A DNA stretch of 64,000 nucleotides from Oncomelania hupensis (GCA_036898135.1 CM072511.1:74114119-74178118); one strand, 5' to 3'. Counted from the first letter of the stretch, positions 42,978 to 53,057 are shown. A program made the numbers and translations. Notes: generated from the sequence alone by a model not told the origin.

Positions 42978-43140
42978 TTGGCCACGTCACCAGATCATCA
43001 GGTCTTGCAAAGACCATCCTGCAAGGCACAGTGCAAGGAGGTAGAAGAAGAGGGAGACCGAAAAAGAGGTGGGAGGACAACATTCGAGAATGGACTGGTT
43101 TGGCACCAGCGTACTCCATCTTTCCCTGTCCTCAGCAACC
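42978..43140. mobile_element. LINE family A fragment A6, joined head-to-head
   Basis: Positions 42978-43105 are LINE A 3' coding sequence in + orientation (TSPDHQ.. frame, 'agaagaagagggagaccgaa'). They are joined directly to 43106-43140, which is the 'gtactccatctttccctgtc' segment from the opposite strand. The two segments are near neighbours in intact copies, so this is an inversion junction. Confidence 0.75.
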
Positions 43141-43709
43141 CAGTTTCAATCAATCCAAGATCAAGGTCACTGGAGCTGCCTAAAAGTCGGTTCCTATAAG
43201 AACTTTGAAGTGACCTTGAAATTAAACTATGATATAAAGCCCAAATTTGTGGTCTTTAAAGATGATATATTGATCTTTTATATATGTTCCGTTTTTGCTT
43301 TAATCTTGAATGTCGTCATTTTAGGCCTTACAAAAATGTTAACAAATTTATTCAAACAATGCACACATCACAAAGGCGACATTTGTGTAGAGAATGTGTC
43401 TTCAAAATGCGAATACCGGGTTCGGCAAGAAACCACGCTAAAACATAATGAAATCATATTTTATTTCCGTCAAATAAAGAGATACTCTAAAGGCCCGACG
43501 ACATTGACCTGCTGTAGCATTCGGCCACACTTGTGTTACGCTTATGAATTCATTATTTATTTCATTGCCTATTGGCTAACGTAAAATTTCACAAGGATAG
43601 CGCATGTTTGATTTATTCTACAAAAATACAGAAGCCGGGCTTACAAGGACCTATCAGAAGCGAGAGTGGCACGTCACGAGTATAGAGGTCAACCAAAGAC
43701 TATCAATAT
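43141..43709. other. Repeat related to 54600-54900; no gene
   Basis: AAGATCAAGGTCACTG at 43158 and the stretch 'gatcttttatatatgttccg' ... 'aggccttacaaaaatgtt' correspond, with substitutions, to about 54700-54800 and to AGATCAAGGTCATTGCAAGG near 54864. A + strand frame at 43069-43584 spans the LINE junction and this repeat and is not a gene. Confidence 0.5.
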
Positions 43710-43782
43710 CAGGGGCGGATCAGTTAGTTTTGTGGGGGGGGGGGGGGGGGGGTTCCAAAATTCTATTAAAGGGACTTAATCG

Positions 43783-45760
43783 GTAAATGTTAATGATGGT
43801 CAAGAAACGCCTCAGATCAAGCAGGACACGCACCTTTCCAGGGGCAGACATCGGAAGTGACCACAATCTTGTGATGATGTCTTTCCGGCTTCACTTGAAG
43901 AGAGTAAACACAGCAAAGTGCACTAGACTGAAGTTCGACCTGGACAAACTGCAAGACCCGGAGGTGACAGAAATATTGCAGGCCAAAATTGGAGGGCAAT
44001 TTGCACCACTGCTCATTTTGGGAGCTGGTGAAGTAGATGTCAACACCATGACCACTACCTTCAACTTAGCTGTGACAGATGCCGCCACGGAGATCCTTGG
44101 AAAGCACCGGTCAAAGAAGAAGCTGTGGACCACACCTAAACATTTGGACCTGTGTGATAAACGAAGAGAGATGAAAAAGAAAAGGAACACCTGACAGGGA
44201 GCTGATGCCTACCGAAAAATCAACAATGACATCCGAAAAGGCATGCACACAGCAAAGGAGAACTGGACAGAAGCTCAATGCCAGGAAATAGAGAACAGTC
44301 TGAACAAGAACAACAGCAAGAAGGCCTACCAGACTGTGAAGCCGCTGACAAGTGTTAAACACCCCAAGGTCTCCACGATCCAAAGCAAGTGGCTTATGTC
44401 TTACAGAAGAACAAGAAGTCTTGGACAGATGGACAGAGTACTGCTCTGACCTTTACAACCACAAACCAAACGGAGACCCATCAGTTCTAGTATGTCCAGA
44501 GAACAGAGAAGAAGAAGAAATTCTCCGAGAAGAAGTTGAGGCAGCAGTGCAATCGCTGAAGAAGGGGAAGTCAGTGGGAGTGGACAACATACCCACGGAA
44601 CTGCTTCAAGCAGGAGGAGAGGCGATGATCGACGCACTCACCATTATGTGTAAAAAGATGTGGCAGAGTAGGGGGGTGGCCTACACCATGGAACCAGTCG
44701 CTTGTATCACTCTTCCCAAAAAAAGGTAACCTTCAGGAACCTGAAAATAATACTCAACAGGTTGAAACCCCAAGCTGAACAAATCATAGCCGAAGAGCAA
44801 GCAGGATTTAGGGCAGGGCGAAGTACCACTGAACGGACTTTCAACCTCAGAATAATCTGTGAGAAATACCTACAGCACCAACAACATCTATATCATGTGT
44901 TCGTAGACATCAAAAAGGCGTTTGACCGAGTCTGGCATGCAGCTCTGTGGGCAACCATGAGAGTGTACAACATCAGCCCTAAAATTTGTTGAAGTCATCA
45001 AAAGCCTGTATGACAAGGCTACCAGTGCAGTCCTCCACAACAGCGCCATCGAAAACTGGTTCAGAACAACAATCTGTGTGCGTCAGGGATGCCTACTCTC
45101 TCCAACACTCTTCAACATCTTCCTAGAACGCATCATGTCAGATGCCCTTGCAGACCACGAAGGCACAGTCAGCATAGGGGGAAGAGCAATCTCCAACCTT
45201 CGTTTTGCGGATGACATTGATGGATTGGCTGGAGAGGAACAAGAACTTGAACGGCTAATACAGAGGCTTGACACCACCTCCAGAGCCTATTGAATGGAAA
45301 TAAGTGCAGAGAATACCAAAATGATGACCAACAACACCCATGGCATCAACACGGACATCAAAGTCCAAGGCCAATCCCTCAACACAGTGCATAGCTTCAA
45401 ATATTTAGGAGCCATTGTATCAGACAATGGGTCCCGACAGAAAGTCCTCTCCAGGATCGCACAAACAACTGCTGCCCTGGCGAGGTTGAAGCCAATTTGG
45501 AAAGACAGGACCATCAGTCTACATTCTAAGCCTAAAGGTAAGGTTGCTGCGCTCCCTTGTCATCTCCATCTTCCTATATGCTTGCGAAACATTGACCCTC
45601 ACAGCAGATCTCCAACGAAGAATACAAAGCATGGAGATGAGGTGCTACAGAAGACTTCTGTGCATTTCCTATATACCCAGCACATCACCAACGACGAAGT
45701 CCGACAGACCATCACACAAGCCATTGGACAACACGATGACCTGCTCACAGTGGTGAAAAA
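43783..45760 (+). mobile_element. LINE family A copy A7 (inside the composite hAT-like element)
   Basis: In + orientation it starts in the last part of the endonuclease (GADIGSDHNLVMMSFRLHLK), continues through DLDKLQDPEVTEILQA, the linker, and RT: EEVEAAVQSLKKGKSVGVDN, EEQAGFRAGRSTTERTFNLR, FVDIKKAFDRVWHAALW, GCLLSPTLFNIFLERIMSD and ISNLRFADDIDGLAGEEQEL. It then breaks off after DDLLTVVKK at about 45760. Frames are broken at several sites, and a deletion near 44727 removes part of the RT fingers. Both LINE ends are missing. The 5' break is the same base as in copy A9. Confidence 0.88.
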
Positions 45761-46025
45761 AAAACCTCCCCCCTCCCCGCTATCCCCCCTTAAAAATAAA
45801 AAATAAAAAATAAATAAAAATAAAATAAATAAATAAATAAATAAATAAATAAATAGAATGTCGCCGAAGACGGGAAATATCAGCTTTGCTCTTTGTGGAG
45901 CACGAAAGACGGTGTTTGTCTGGAGATTGTTTAGAATGATTGCAATGATTGAACTTTTTTTAGGGAGAAGATTGCGAGGGCTTGCATATTGTGGGAGTGG
46001 TCAAATACTCGTATAAAAAAATAAT

Positions 46026-46037
46026 AATATATATATA

Positions 46038-46095
<58 letters not shown>

Positions 46096-46106
46096 TATAT
46101 ATATAT

Positions 46107-46168
<62 letters not shown>
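46026..46168. repeat. (TA)n microsatellite, about 140 bp
   Basis: The tract is almost pure TATA with a few GATA/CTAT interruptions, inside the composite element. The Tyr/Ile open frame across it is an artefact. Confidence 0.97.
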
Positions 46169-46172
<4 letters not shown>

Positions 46173-46347
46173 TTTATTTATTTATTTATTTTATGTTTAT
46201 GTTTATTTTTATTTATTTTTATTTTTATAATTGTATTCTCTCTCTCTCTTTCTTTCCTTCTTCTTTTTTCTTTTCCTTTTTTTTTGGGGGCTGGGGGGGG
46301 GGGTTCCGGAAACCCCGGAAACCCCCCCCTCGTCCGCCCCTGAATAT

Positions 46348-46617
46348 AAGCTCTTTGGGTCAACCTAAACTCTTCCCACACGCATGTTTACACGCAACAC
46401 ATGTTGTCTTCTACAACGACTTGGCGAGCTAAAAGCAGCTGAATTCACTTGTTGCGTGTCGATCTTAGTAGAGTTGTTTTATATTATAATCAAATCGTGA
46501 AAGAGTACATTACATCGTCATGCAAAAGTGCCTTGTTATAGTAAAATTATAGCTATAAACCTTTATAATTTCGAACCGGGCGTGATAAACATGGCGCCAC
46601 TAACTCCGACCCAATGC
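46348..46617. other. No feature recognised
   Basis: This is the spacer between the composite hAT-like element and H6-3. Confidence 0.5.
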
Positions 46618-46623
46618 ATAAGC

Positions 46624-47674
46624 CAGGCTGCAGAACTCTCCGCGGATCCGCGATTTTCCGAGTAAAAATTAAAAAAAATCTGAGAGAAAAAAAATTCCGA
46701 GAGAAAAAATCCCGATAATATTTTTTTTTCCAAGTACCGATCCTCATTTTCATGTCGTCTTATTGACAGAGAGGTGCGACGCCCGCTAATACTGCTTCAC
46801 TGTTATAGGCTACAACTTTAGCGGGCGCCTCTTATGCTGTACATTTCGCGCTATTGTTGACCTACTGAAAGAAAGGTGTGCCGCCGGCGTATGCTATTCT
46901 CTTAGTTTCTCTTGTAGTCTATGCGCTAAGTCTGTGAACATCAACGGAGACATTGTAGAACTGTGATTGAAATTTTGTGCGTTAGACTAAGCCGCTTCTT
47001 CTGTGATGAACACGCGTCATTAACTTTTTTTTCAAAATGTCGGCAATCGTGGCGAGACATTTAATGAAAGCAACATCCAGAACAAATGGGAATGGATGGA
47101 GAAGTCAATTAAAGTTGGAGGTGAAGAGCAGAGGCTTTCAGCCTTTTTGCGAAAGGTCGATTGTGCAGGGATGATGAGATGTATATTGTGCGATAGAGAA
47201 AATGACCTTTAAAAGTGCCAGTTTATTTTTCCTATTAAGTGTAAAACAATTAAAATAAATTTACTTTTTTCACCTGTGCTTAAATATAAACTTTTTTTTT
47301 TCAAAAACATACATTTTTCAGATTTTTAAATTCAAAAGTCACAAGTGCCAATTTTTCTATAACTTATTTTGATGTGAGGTATTCAAGAAAAAATCTGATG
47401 GTGTCAATAAATGATTTAAAAAAAAATTTTTAAGGCAATTTGCACTTTTTTTTAACCTGTTCATACTAACAAAAAAACTTTTTTTCCCCAAAACATAGCT
47501 ATACATTTTCCAGTATTTCCATCCAGGAAATACAACAAAATGGCCTTACAAAGTGCCATTTTTCTTTTCCTTTGGGGGGCTTCGCCCTCCTCAACCCCCC
47601 ACCAGGGCTTTGCTAGGCGGCCCCTAGACCCCGGCCAAACTTCAGAGATTTTTTTTTCAAAGTTCTGCAGCCTG
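46624..47674. mobile_element. hAT-like deletion derivative, 6-bp TSD group, copy H6-3
   Basis: The ends are CAGGCTGCAGAACT at 46624 and its reverse complement ending AGTTCTGCAGCCTG at 47674. TSD ATAAGC is at 46618-46623 and 47675-47680. It keeps an N-terminal transposase fragment (about 47062-47213). The rest is A/T tract-rich and non-coding. Confidence 0.87.
47062..47213 (+). pseudogene. hAT transposase N-terminal fragment (BED-like finger start)
   Basis: One frame reads FNESNIQNKWEWMEKSIKVG, GEEQRLSAFLRKVDCAG and MMRCILCDRENDL. The W..W.EK......LS.F.RK.D..G...C..C arrangement is the beginning of the zinc-finger region seen in ZBED-like hAT transposases. The frame stops right after the first CxxC, so the His pair and the catalytic domain are lost. 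Confidence 0.6.
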
Positions 47675-47680
47675 ATAAGC

Positions 47681-48177
47681 CTTAAAACGTAAGCCAGAAT
47701 GGCCACTAAATTCATAAGGTGTGGCCACCCATCAAATTCCGGTCAGTGAAGCCTCCACGGGCTTGGCTTCGCATGCAGGGGGTGGACCCCAGCCTCTCTC
47801 TGGCTGAATGACTCAGCTTGTCCAACCCTTTTTTTCCCTTTTGTGTTGTTTCTGCCTTACCAGTCCTTTTACCTGTATTCTACTTCACCCTAAAACGCTT
47901 TCCACTAACTTGGCAGCTTTTCCCTTTTCTTTCTTCTGTCTTACTGGGTTTTTCTATCCCTTCTTTCTCCCCAAAATTCTCCCCCATACAGGCAAGCCTA
48001 CTTGGTTCGGCATGGCCAGAGGCTGGATGGTTGTGGCCTGTTAAAAAATTTCACAACCGCGAATGCATGAGGGGCGACCCCAGGCCTATGGACGTCATTG
48101 ACCATCCATTGTCCCTTCCCTAGCATGGTAGCTCTCCTAGGGTGATCGTTTATTTCTGCCATCGTTGAGCCTACGCC
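47681..48177. other. No feature recognised
   Basis: A CT-rich stretch (47825-47990) gives open frames on + without recognisable motif. Confidence 0.45.
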
Positions 48178-48890
48178 AAAATGACAACCCAAAGAAAACC
48201 CAAAAAACAGAAAAGAACTTATGTCTGACTGGACCAAACTAATGAACATGATTCTGACAGCGACATGGAAACCAGACGTACAGCCAAGGAATCTGGGCTC
48301 TTTAAAACATGGCCACGCTTTTTGTTTGTTAGGATGACCAACGAAAACCAAAAAAGTCCCCATTTGTCGTGGAAAAGTGGTTTGAGGGAGTGTCTAGACT
48401 GATCAAAGATATCAAATGACCGAGAGATGGAAGTTTCCTAGTGGACTGCCCCACGGAAAAAAACTCAGAACAACTACGAGCTAGAGATGGCTTCAAGCTA
48501 GAACTAGGCAGCCGGGTGTTCGATGTTCATGAACATTGTCACCGCACATTCAGCTCATCCAAAGGAGTTGTTCGGTCATCTCAATTTGAAGGACTGACAG
48601 AGGCAGAAATAAAAGGCTTGGAAAAGCAGGTTGTTACCGAGGTACACAGAGTACAAAGGACAACGACGGAAACAGAGTTTCCACAAATACTTTGTTTTTG
48701 ACCTTTTGCACACCTGACGTGCCTAAAAGAGTGTTTCTGTTTTTGTGCCTTCCCCATTGCGTTGTTTTACAACTTTCAAAAGTTTGGTCATGGTAGCGCA
48801 GCTTGTAAAAACACATCAACCTGTTTCATGTGTTGGAGAGATTCCCATGGCGATCAGTGCAATGACAGGCATGTCTACCCTCAATTTGAA
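48178..48890 (+). pseudogene. Jockey-like LINE ORF1 (gag-like) remnant
   Basis: Pieces in several frames read MTTQRKPKKQKR-type basic start, then FVVEKWFEGVSRLIKDIK, GSFLVDCPTEKNSEQLRARD, SRVFDVHEHCHRTFSSSKGV and EGLTEAEIKGLEKQVVTEVH. Near 48770-48880 come the zinc-knuckle pieces YNFQKFGHGSAACKNT and CFMCWRDSHGDQCNDR. The order (RRM-like part, then CCHC knuckles) is that of Jockey-clade ORF1 proteins, which bind the LINE RNA. The first cysteine of the first knuckle is lost and frames are broken. It could come from the same old family as the EN remnant at 29085. Confidence 0.7.
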
Positions 48891-48950
48891 GTTTCAGTAT
48901 TAGCTTTTTCAAATTTCAGTATTTACGGTTTCAGTATTTACTTTTACTAC

Positions 48951-49006
48951 TGGTCCTGATTTGGCTCGGAAGAGTCCGCTGGACCTAAAGCAATAGCCTT
49001 GTATTG
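48951..49006 (+). mobile_element. Short retroposon S, copy S4 (56-bp extreme 5' truncation)
   Basis: It is flanked by the 12-bp TSD TACTTTTACTAC at 48939-48950 and 49007-49018. It contains just the terminal 'ggtcctgatttggctcgga' ... 'ctggacctaaagcaat' and a tail. Confidence 0.93.
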
Positions 49007-49103
49007 TACTTTTACTACCTATTGCTTTTGCACTCATGCTTTTGATATTATGCGAAGAATCCCGTTAGGGCCTTCCACTGCCGCTTGATATCGTTCATAC
49101 CAC

Positions 49104-49212
49104 CACAGGCTGTGAAGTCCGTAGGCCTTATAGTATGTAATTGAGGCAAGGCCTACGGACTTCACAACATAGTATGTAATTGAGGCAAGGCCTACGGACT
49201 TCACAGCCTGTG
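49104..49212. mobile_element. Palindromic mini-element (109 bp) with 7-bp TSD
   Basis: The outer arms CACAGGCTGTGAAGTCCGTA + GGCCTT (49104-49129) and AAGGCC + TACGGACTTCACAGCCTGTG (49187-49212) are perfect 26-bp inverted repeats. ATACCAC is at 49097-49103 and 49213-49219. A 39-bp unit 'atagtatgtaattgaggcaa' ... 'ggacttcacaac' is tandemly repeated inside, so the transcript or single strand can fold two ways. Confidence 0.85.
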
Positions 49213-49219
49213 ATACCAC

Positions 49220-49632
49220 CGGCGGAGATGCCAAATTGGTTGTCACAAATCGTACTTTTGAGTCAGTGCTGCCGCGAATAACGAAAGGACACTTTTTCCC
49301 GAATACGAGGCAACAAAATATGTCTGCCTCTTGCGCCGTTTCTTTGAAAATTCAGATTCACAATCGCTTTGCTTCGTTTTGAACTCTGTCTCACGAGCAC
49401 CGATCTTCACTGCGACTGCGCAAAAACTGGTTCGGCAAACTTCGGTGCCTCTAAAGGAAACTTCCATGCCACGTGTCTCTACTGCGACTGTGCATTGCGT
49501 CATTAAACCGGGTTCGGCTGTCTTCGGAAAAACGTCACACAGTGCATTACCACAGGCCAACGAGTTCGATTTTTTTCCAATGTTGTTTTTATTAATTTCA
49601 GGACCGTGAAACAATATCCGTATTTTCCGTAG
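49220..49632. other. No gene recognised
   Basis: Overlapping open frames on both strands (about 49243-49614) have no family motif. The last bases, 'ccgtattttccgtagcgctt', look like hAT-type subterminal sequence interrupted by the next element. Confidence 0.4.
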
Positions 49633-49763
49633 CGCTTCAGGGGCGGATCAGAGTAAATGCCCGGAGGGGGCACTGCCATTTTTTAAATTTTTTTATCCGG
49701 TATACAGATTCGTGCTTGCACTCAAACACAGTAAAAGAAAGGTTGACATGAGTGTGGGTTTTG

Positions 49764-49837
<74 letters not shown>

Positions 49838-49861
49838 AACACGTGCGTGTTTCGCGTGAAA

Positions 49862-51087
49862 TTAGAAATTAGTTGAGAGAAAAAAAAAGGTTCTGGCGTT
49901 CAGCATATTGCGAGGTTTAAGAGCCATGATGGTGCGGTATCTTCCCGCAAACCGTTCTACGACATCGTCAATGTCCACTGTGATGTGTCGGTGAGCCCTC
50001 ATTAGAGCGAGCCCGTTGAGCCTGGTCTCACCCATCATTGATCTCAGATAGGATTTCAGCGTCCTGATGCCGCTGATAGTTCTTTCACATTCAGCTGTTG
50101 TGATCGGAAGAGTGCACAAAAGGGTCAGTAGCACGTGAATGTTCGGGAAAAAATCCACATTGCATGCTCTGAGAGTCTTGGCCACAGTATCAGGAACGGC
50201 CCCTGCATCAGCGCTCTCCCACTTGTGCATCCATCGGATGTACTCGGTGTCCAGCTCATGAAAACTTGGCAGATCTGCTTGCCATAGACTGGCAAGTCGC
50301 TCGATACCCTCGGGTACCTTCCGAAAACCTGCCACTGGCCCGTTCCTGCCTTGCACGATGCACGAGGGTACAAGACCAAGCCCGTCAACAGCAATTTCAG
50401 AGCCGGTGGTGAAGCGAGAGTCCAGCCGGGCGATTAGGTGATCCAAAAACGGGATACCTATGGACCTGCGGAAGTAATCTTCAGTTGTCTCTGCTGGCAG
50501 GTTACTCCGATATGTCTGTCGTTCTGCACCCCTTGGTCTGCACAGATCAGAGTCGGCTGTTGCTGCCATCCGACTTGCTTCCTGAAACCAGCTGCTGGAG
50601 GTTGCAATGACGTCATCCCTCAATCCCTTAACTGTTGTCGTCACTGCGCTTATTTCTCCGTACGCAGCCACAACATCCTTTGCTTTTTGCTGAAGTTTCA
50701 AAGTCAGTGGACGGAGAACTTGCAGGCATTTTTTGGTGACGACAAAAGCAACCAGAAAGTCACCCGACTGGAAAGCATGCAAAAACCCTCCAGCTTTGGT
50801 GAGCGTTTCACTATCCCAATCTCCTGCACCATCTGGCCAAGGCAGTCATAGACCACAGGGAAGAGTTCGGCGAAAGTTTCAAAGGCAGAGTGTCTCTCGA
50901 CCCACCGTGTTTTACACAGGTCGACCAGTTTTCTCCTCTTGCTTTCTGCTTGAGCTGACTCCACCACATGTTCAAACTTTGTCATTTTGGAGAAAGAGAG
51001 AAGAACAGGGACACTTCTTTCAGGACTCCAAACATGTTCTTCACTTCTAGAATTCTGCAGGCATGAACAACACAAAGGTTCAAGCAA
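49862..51087 (-). pseudogene. hAT transposase, C-terminal half
   Basis: There are two overlapping frames. The first (50704-51087) has LVDLCKTRWVERHSAFETFA and ELFPVVYDCLGQMVQEIG, the KTRW...R segment of the hAT RNase H-like fold. A one-base shift near 50780 leads to the second (49862-50782, 306 codons): FQSGDFLVAFVVTKKCLQVL, then LRDDVIATSSSWFQEASRMA, YFRRSIGIPFLDHLIARLDS, and the hAT dimerisation block VLLTLLCTLPITTAECERTI with LNGLALMRAHRHI near the end. This resembles the '52 kDa repressor of the inhibitor of the protein kinase-like' group of hAT proteins. N-terminal zinc-finger and the first catalytic part are missing. Confidence 0.85.
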
Positions 51088-51239
51088 TGAGATGCGCAGT
51101 GGAAGTACAGAGCCTGCTTGTTAAGTTCTTGAATGCATGCCCGAGGGCCAATGAGGACCCTGAACAGGTGGATGGACTAGTGGGGAAGGGGGGCACGCTT
51201 TTCTTCTTTCCACCTTTTAAAATTTTTGTATTATTACTA

Positions 51240-51385
51240 TTTGTGTGTGTGTGTGTTTTTTTTTTCCTTTTTTTTCTTCTCATTTTTTTTCCTTCCCTTT
51301 TTTTTCTTCCCCTTTTTTTTTTGGTCGCCCATGGGGGGGAAGGGGGGGGGGGCACTTGCCCACTGTGCCCCCCCCCCCACTCGTC
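51240..51385. repeat. Low-complexity GT/T-rich then G/C homopolymers
   Basis: The stretch is part of the hAT-like element. Open frames on both strands over it are artefacts. Confidence 0.9.
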
Positions 51386-51789
51386 CGCCCCTGCGCTTGC
51401 CGAGGTTTTCAAATTTCCGGAAAAAATACGGAAATTCCGTACGGGTAGGCATGCCTGAATTGCAAGGGAGATCATCCTGCATCGTCGAAATTTTGCCCTG
51501 CTTGGATGAGGGAGGCCGAGATTCAAAAGATCAGAACACGAGAGAGATGTTCATTTCCAGGAGCAAGAAAACGATATGAGCTTCTCAACCCATGTAGTCC
51601 GAACAAACCGAGTTTTGCTAAAGTGGCCTCTACAAACTCTATGTTGAAGTCTATATGATCAATGATATCTGTTTCTAACAAATCTGCTCTCTGCTCGATT
51701 CTGAATTCTCTTAGACTTGACCAATTACGGTACAGCCGTGTGATCTTTGTCCCTGTTTCTGAGAGAACGGTTTGTGCGAGTCTTTGGTG

Positions 51790-51911
51790 TCTGGGGTAGG
51801 GTCTAGTTTATCAACCTGAAACGAAAAACCTTACAAGCAATTGCTTTTGTTGGTTCTATCTCTCATCGGTTTTGGTAGGTGCTATTTTTAGCTCCAAAAT
51901 GTTGTCCCCTT
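51790..51911. repeat. Inverted repeat of about 105 bp, left arm
   Basis: The sequence from 'caacctgaaacgaaaaacct' to 'gctccaaaatgttgtccccc' variants is the reverse complement of 52262-52370 with a few mismatches. The loop is about 350 bp and includes a block that is repeated directly downstream (52005-52110 versus 52425-52535). Confidence 0.85.
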
Positions 51912-52004
51912 TCCACCACCCCACTACCACCCACCCACACCCTATCCCCCACCCACCCCCCACCCCCCCCCAAAAAAAAAAGAAAAGAAAAACAAACAAA
52001 ACAA

Positions 52005-52780
52005 AAACAACTTTCGAATTTATTTATTTAAAAATTAAGTGTAATTTTGAAAGAGTTCTTTTTGGTTGTAAGCTTATTTTTTAAGTGGGGCAAAACTCAC
52101 TGTGAATGTTAAAGGGGATTGATTGGGGATGGTGGATCCAGGATGGGAGTGGGGTTGCAGTAATTTCGCAGCTGTAAGACTAAAACACAACACAATAAAA
52201 ATTTATTTTTAAAAATGTTGCAAATTATGTGTGGGTGTCTGAAAGTACATTTGTAGGGAAGGGGGGGAGGGGGACAACATTTTGGAGCTAAAAATAGCAT
52301 CTACCAAAACCGGTGAGAGATAGAAGAAATAAAAGCAATTGCTGGTAAGGTTTTTCGTTTCAGGTTGAACTAAAAAAACAAAAACAAAAAGAAAGGAAAA
52401 ACAAACAAAACAAAACAAAAAACAACTTTCGAATTTATTTATTTAAAACTTAAGTGTACTTTTGAAAGAGTTCTTTTTTGTTGTAAGCTGATTTTTTAAG
52501 TGGGGCAAAACTCACTTTGAATGTTAAAGGGATCTGTCGAGTGGGTTTGGTCAAAGTGGGTCCATTTAAAGTGTAACCCATCGTTCAGTGTTTGCACTTT
52601 GCTTCTTTAGGATGAAACTGAGATACTGCAGCTCCACAAACATGAACCCTTTCCGAAGTCCTAGTTTCGATTGGGGATGGTGGATGGGAGTGGGGTTGCA
52701 GTAATTTCGCGGCTGTAAGACTAAAACACAACACAATACAAATTTATTTTTAAAATATTGCAAATTGTGTGTGGGTGCCT
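52005..52780. repeat. Tandem/direct repeat cluster
   Basis: Two blocks recur in the same orientation. 'aactttcgaatttatttatt' ... 'gtggggcaaaactcact' is at 52010-52105 and 52425-52522. 'gattggggatggtggat' ... 'ttgcaaatt(a/g)tgtgtgggtg' is at 52120-52240 and 52670-52780. The last bases approach repeat R ('aaatttgaatgg'). Confidence 0.8.
52262..52370. repeat. Inverted repeat of about 105 bp, right arm
   Basis: This is the partner of 51790-51911. The 105-bp arms and the shared internal blocks suggest a foldback element or an inverted duplication of a repeat. Confidence 0.85.
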
Positions 52781-53057
52781 GAAATTTGAATGGCCTGTCA
52801 TCTTGTTATTTTCTGACTTCAACTTGTACTTTTATGTTAGTAGCCTGTTACCCCCCCCCCCCCTACCCTCTCAAAAAAAAAAAAAAGAAAAAAATATTAA
52901 TAATAATAACAACAACAAAATAGCCATTCAAATGTATTTCCAGACACTCACTGACGTAGCTGAAAATCTGCATGTTCAAAAGTGTTAATTTTCGTGGCGA
53001 TGTTGCGACTCGGCTTTATCCTAGCTTAGAACGATGATGATGATGGTAATGATGAAA

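Larger units (their letters stand above)
43710..46342. mobile_element. Composite hAT-like element carrying LINE A sequence (2,633 bp)
   Basis: The left end is CAGGGGCGGATCAG at 43710, the right end CTCGTCCGCCCCTG ending at 46342, with AATAT at 43705-43709 and 46343-46347. Poly-G/poly-C blocks lie inside both ends as in the transposase-bearing relative at 49638-51393. The interior is mainly LINE A copy A7 (43783-45760), then an A-rich/AAAT tract, unique-looking sequence and a long TA microsatellite. No hAT transposase remains. Intact ends and TSD around foreign LINE sequence suggest the unit moved, or at least inserted, as a whole. Confidence 0.85.
49638..51393. mobile_element. hAT-like transposon with transposase remnant, 5-bp TSD
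   Basis: The left end is CAGGGGCGGATCAG at 49638. The right end is CTCGTCCGCCCCTG at 51393. CGCTT is at 49633-49637 and 51394-51398. A GT/GA microsatellite (49765-49837) lies near the left end and CT/poly-G/poly-C tracts (51250-51380) near the right. The interior - strand encodes the C-terminal part of a hAT transposase (49862-51087). It appears to have inserted into another hAT-like end whose terminus is at about 51466 (GGTAGGCATGCCTG). Confidence 0.9.

Noticed and set aside
43069..43584. 171-codon + strand ORF
   Set aside because: It spans a LINE A inversion junction and a noncoding dispersed repeat, and no protein motif is present.
45982..46170. Tyr/Ile-rich ORF
   Set aside because: It is pure translation of a TA microsatellite.
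47808..48123. Pro/Phe/Leu-rich ORFs on +
   Set aside because: They arise from a CT-rich tract and show no homology-like motif.
49243..49614. Overlapping ORFs of 92-123 codons on both strands
   Set aside because: There is no motif, start context or splice signal. Mutual overlap on opposite strands suggests chance in moderately GC-rich sequence.
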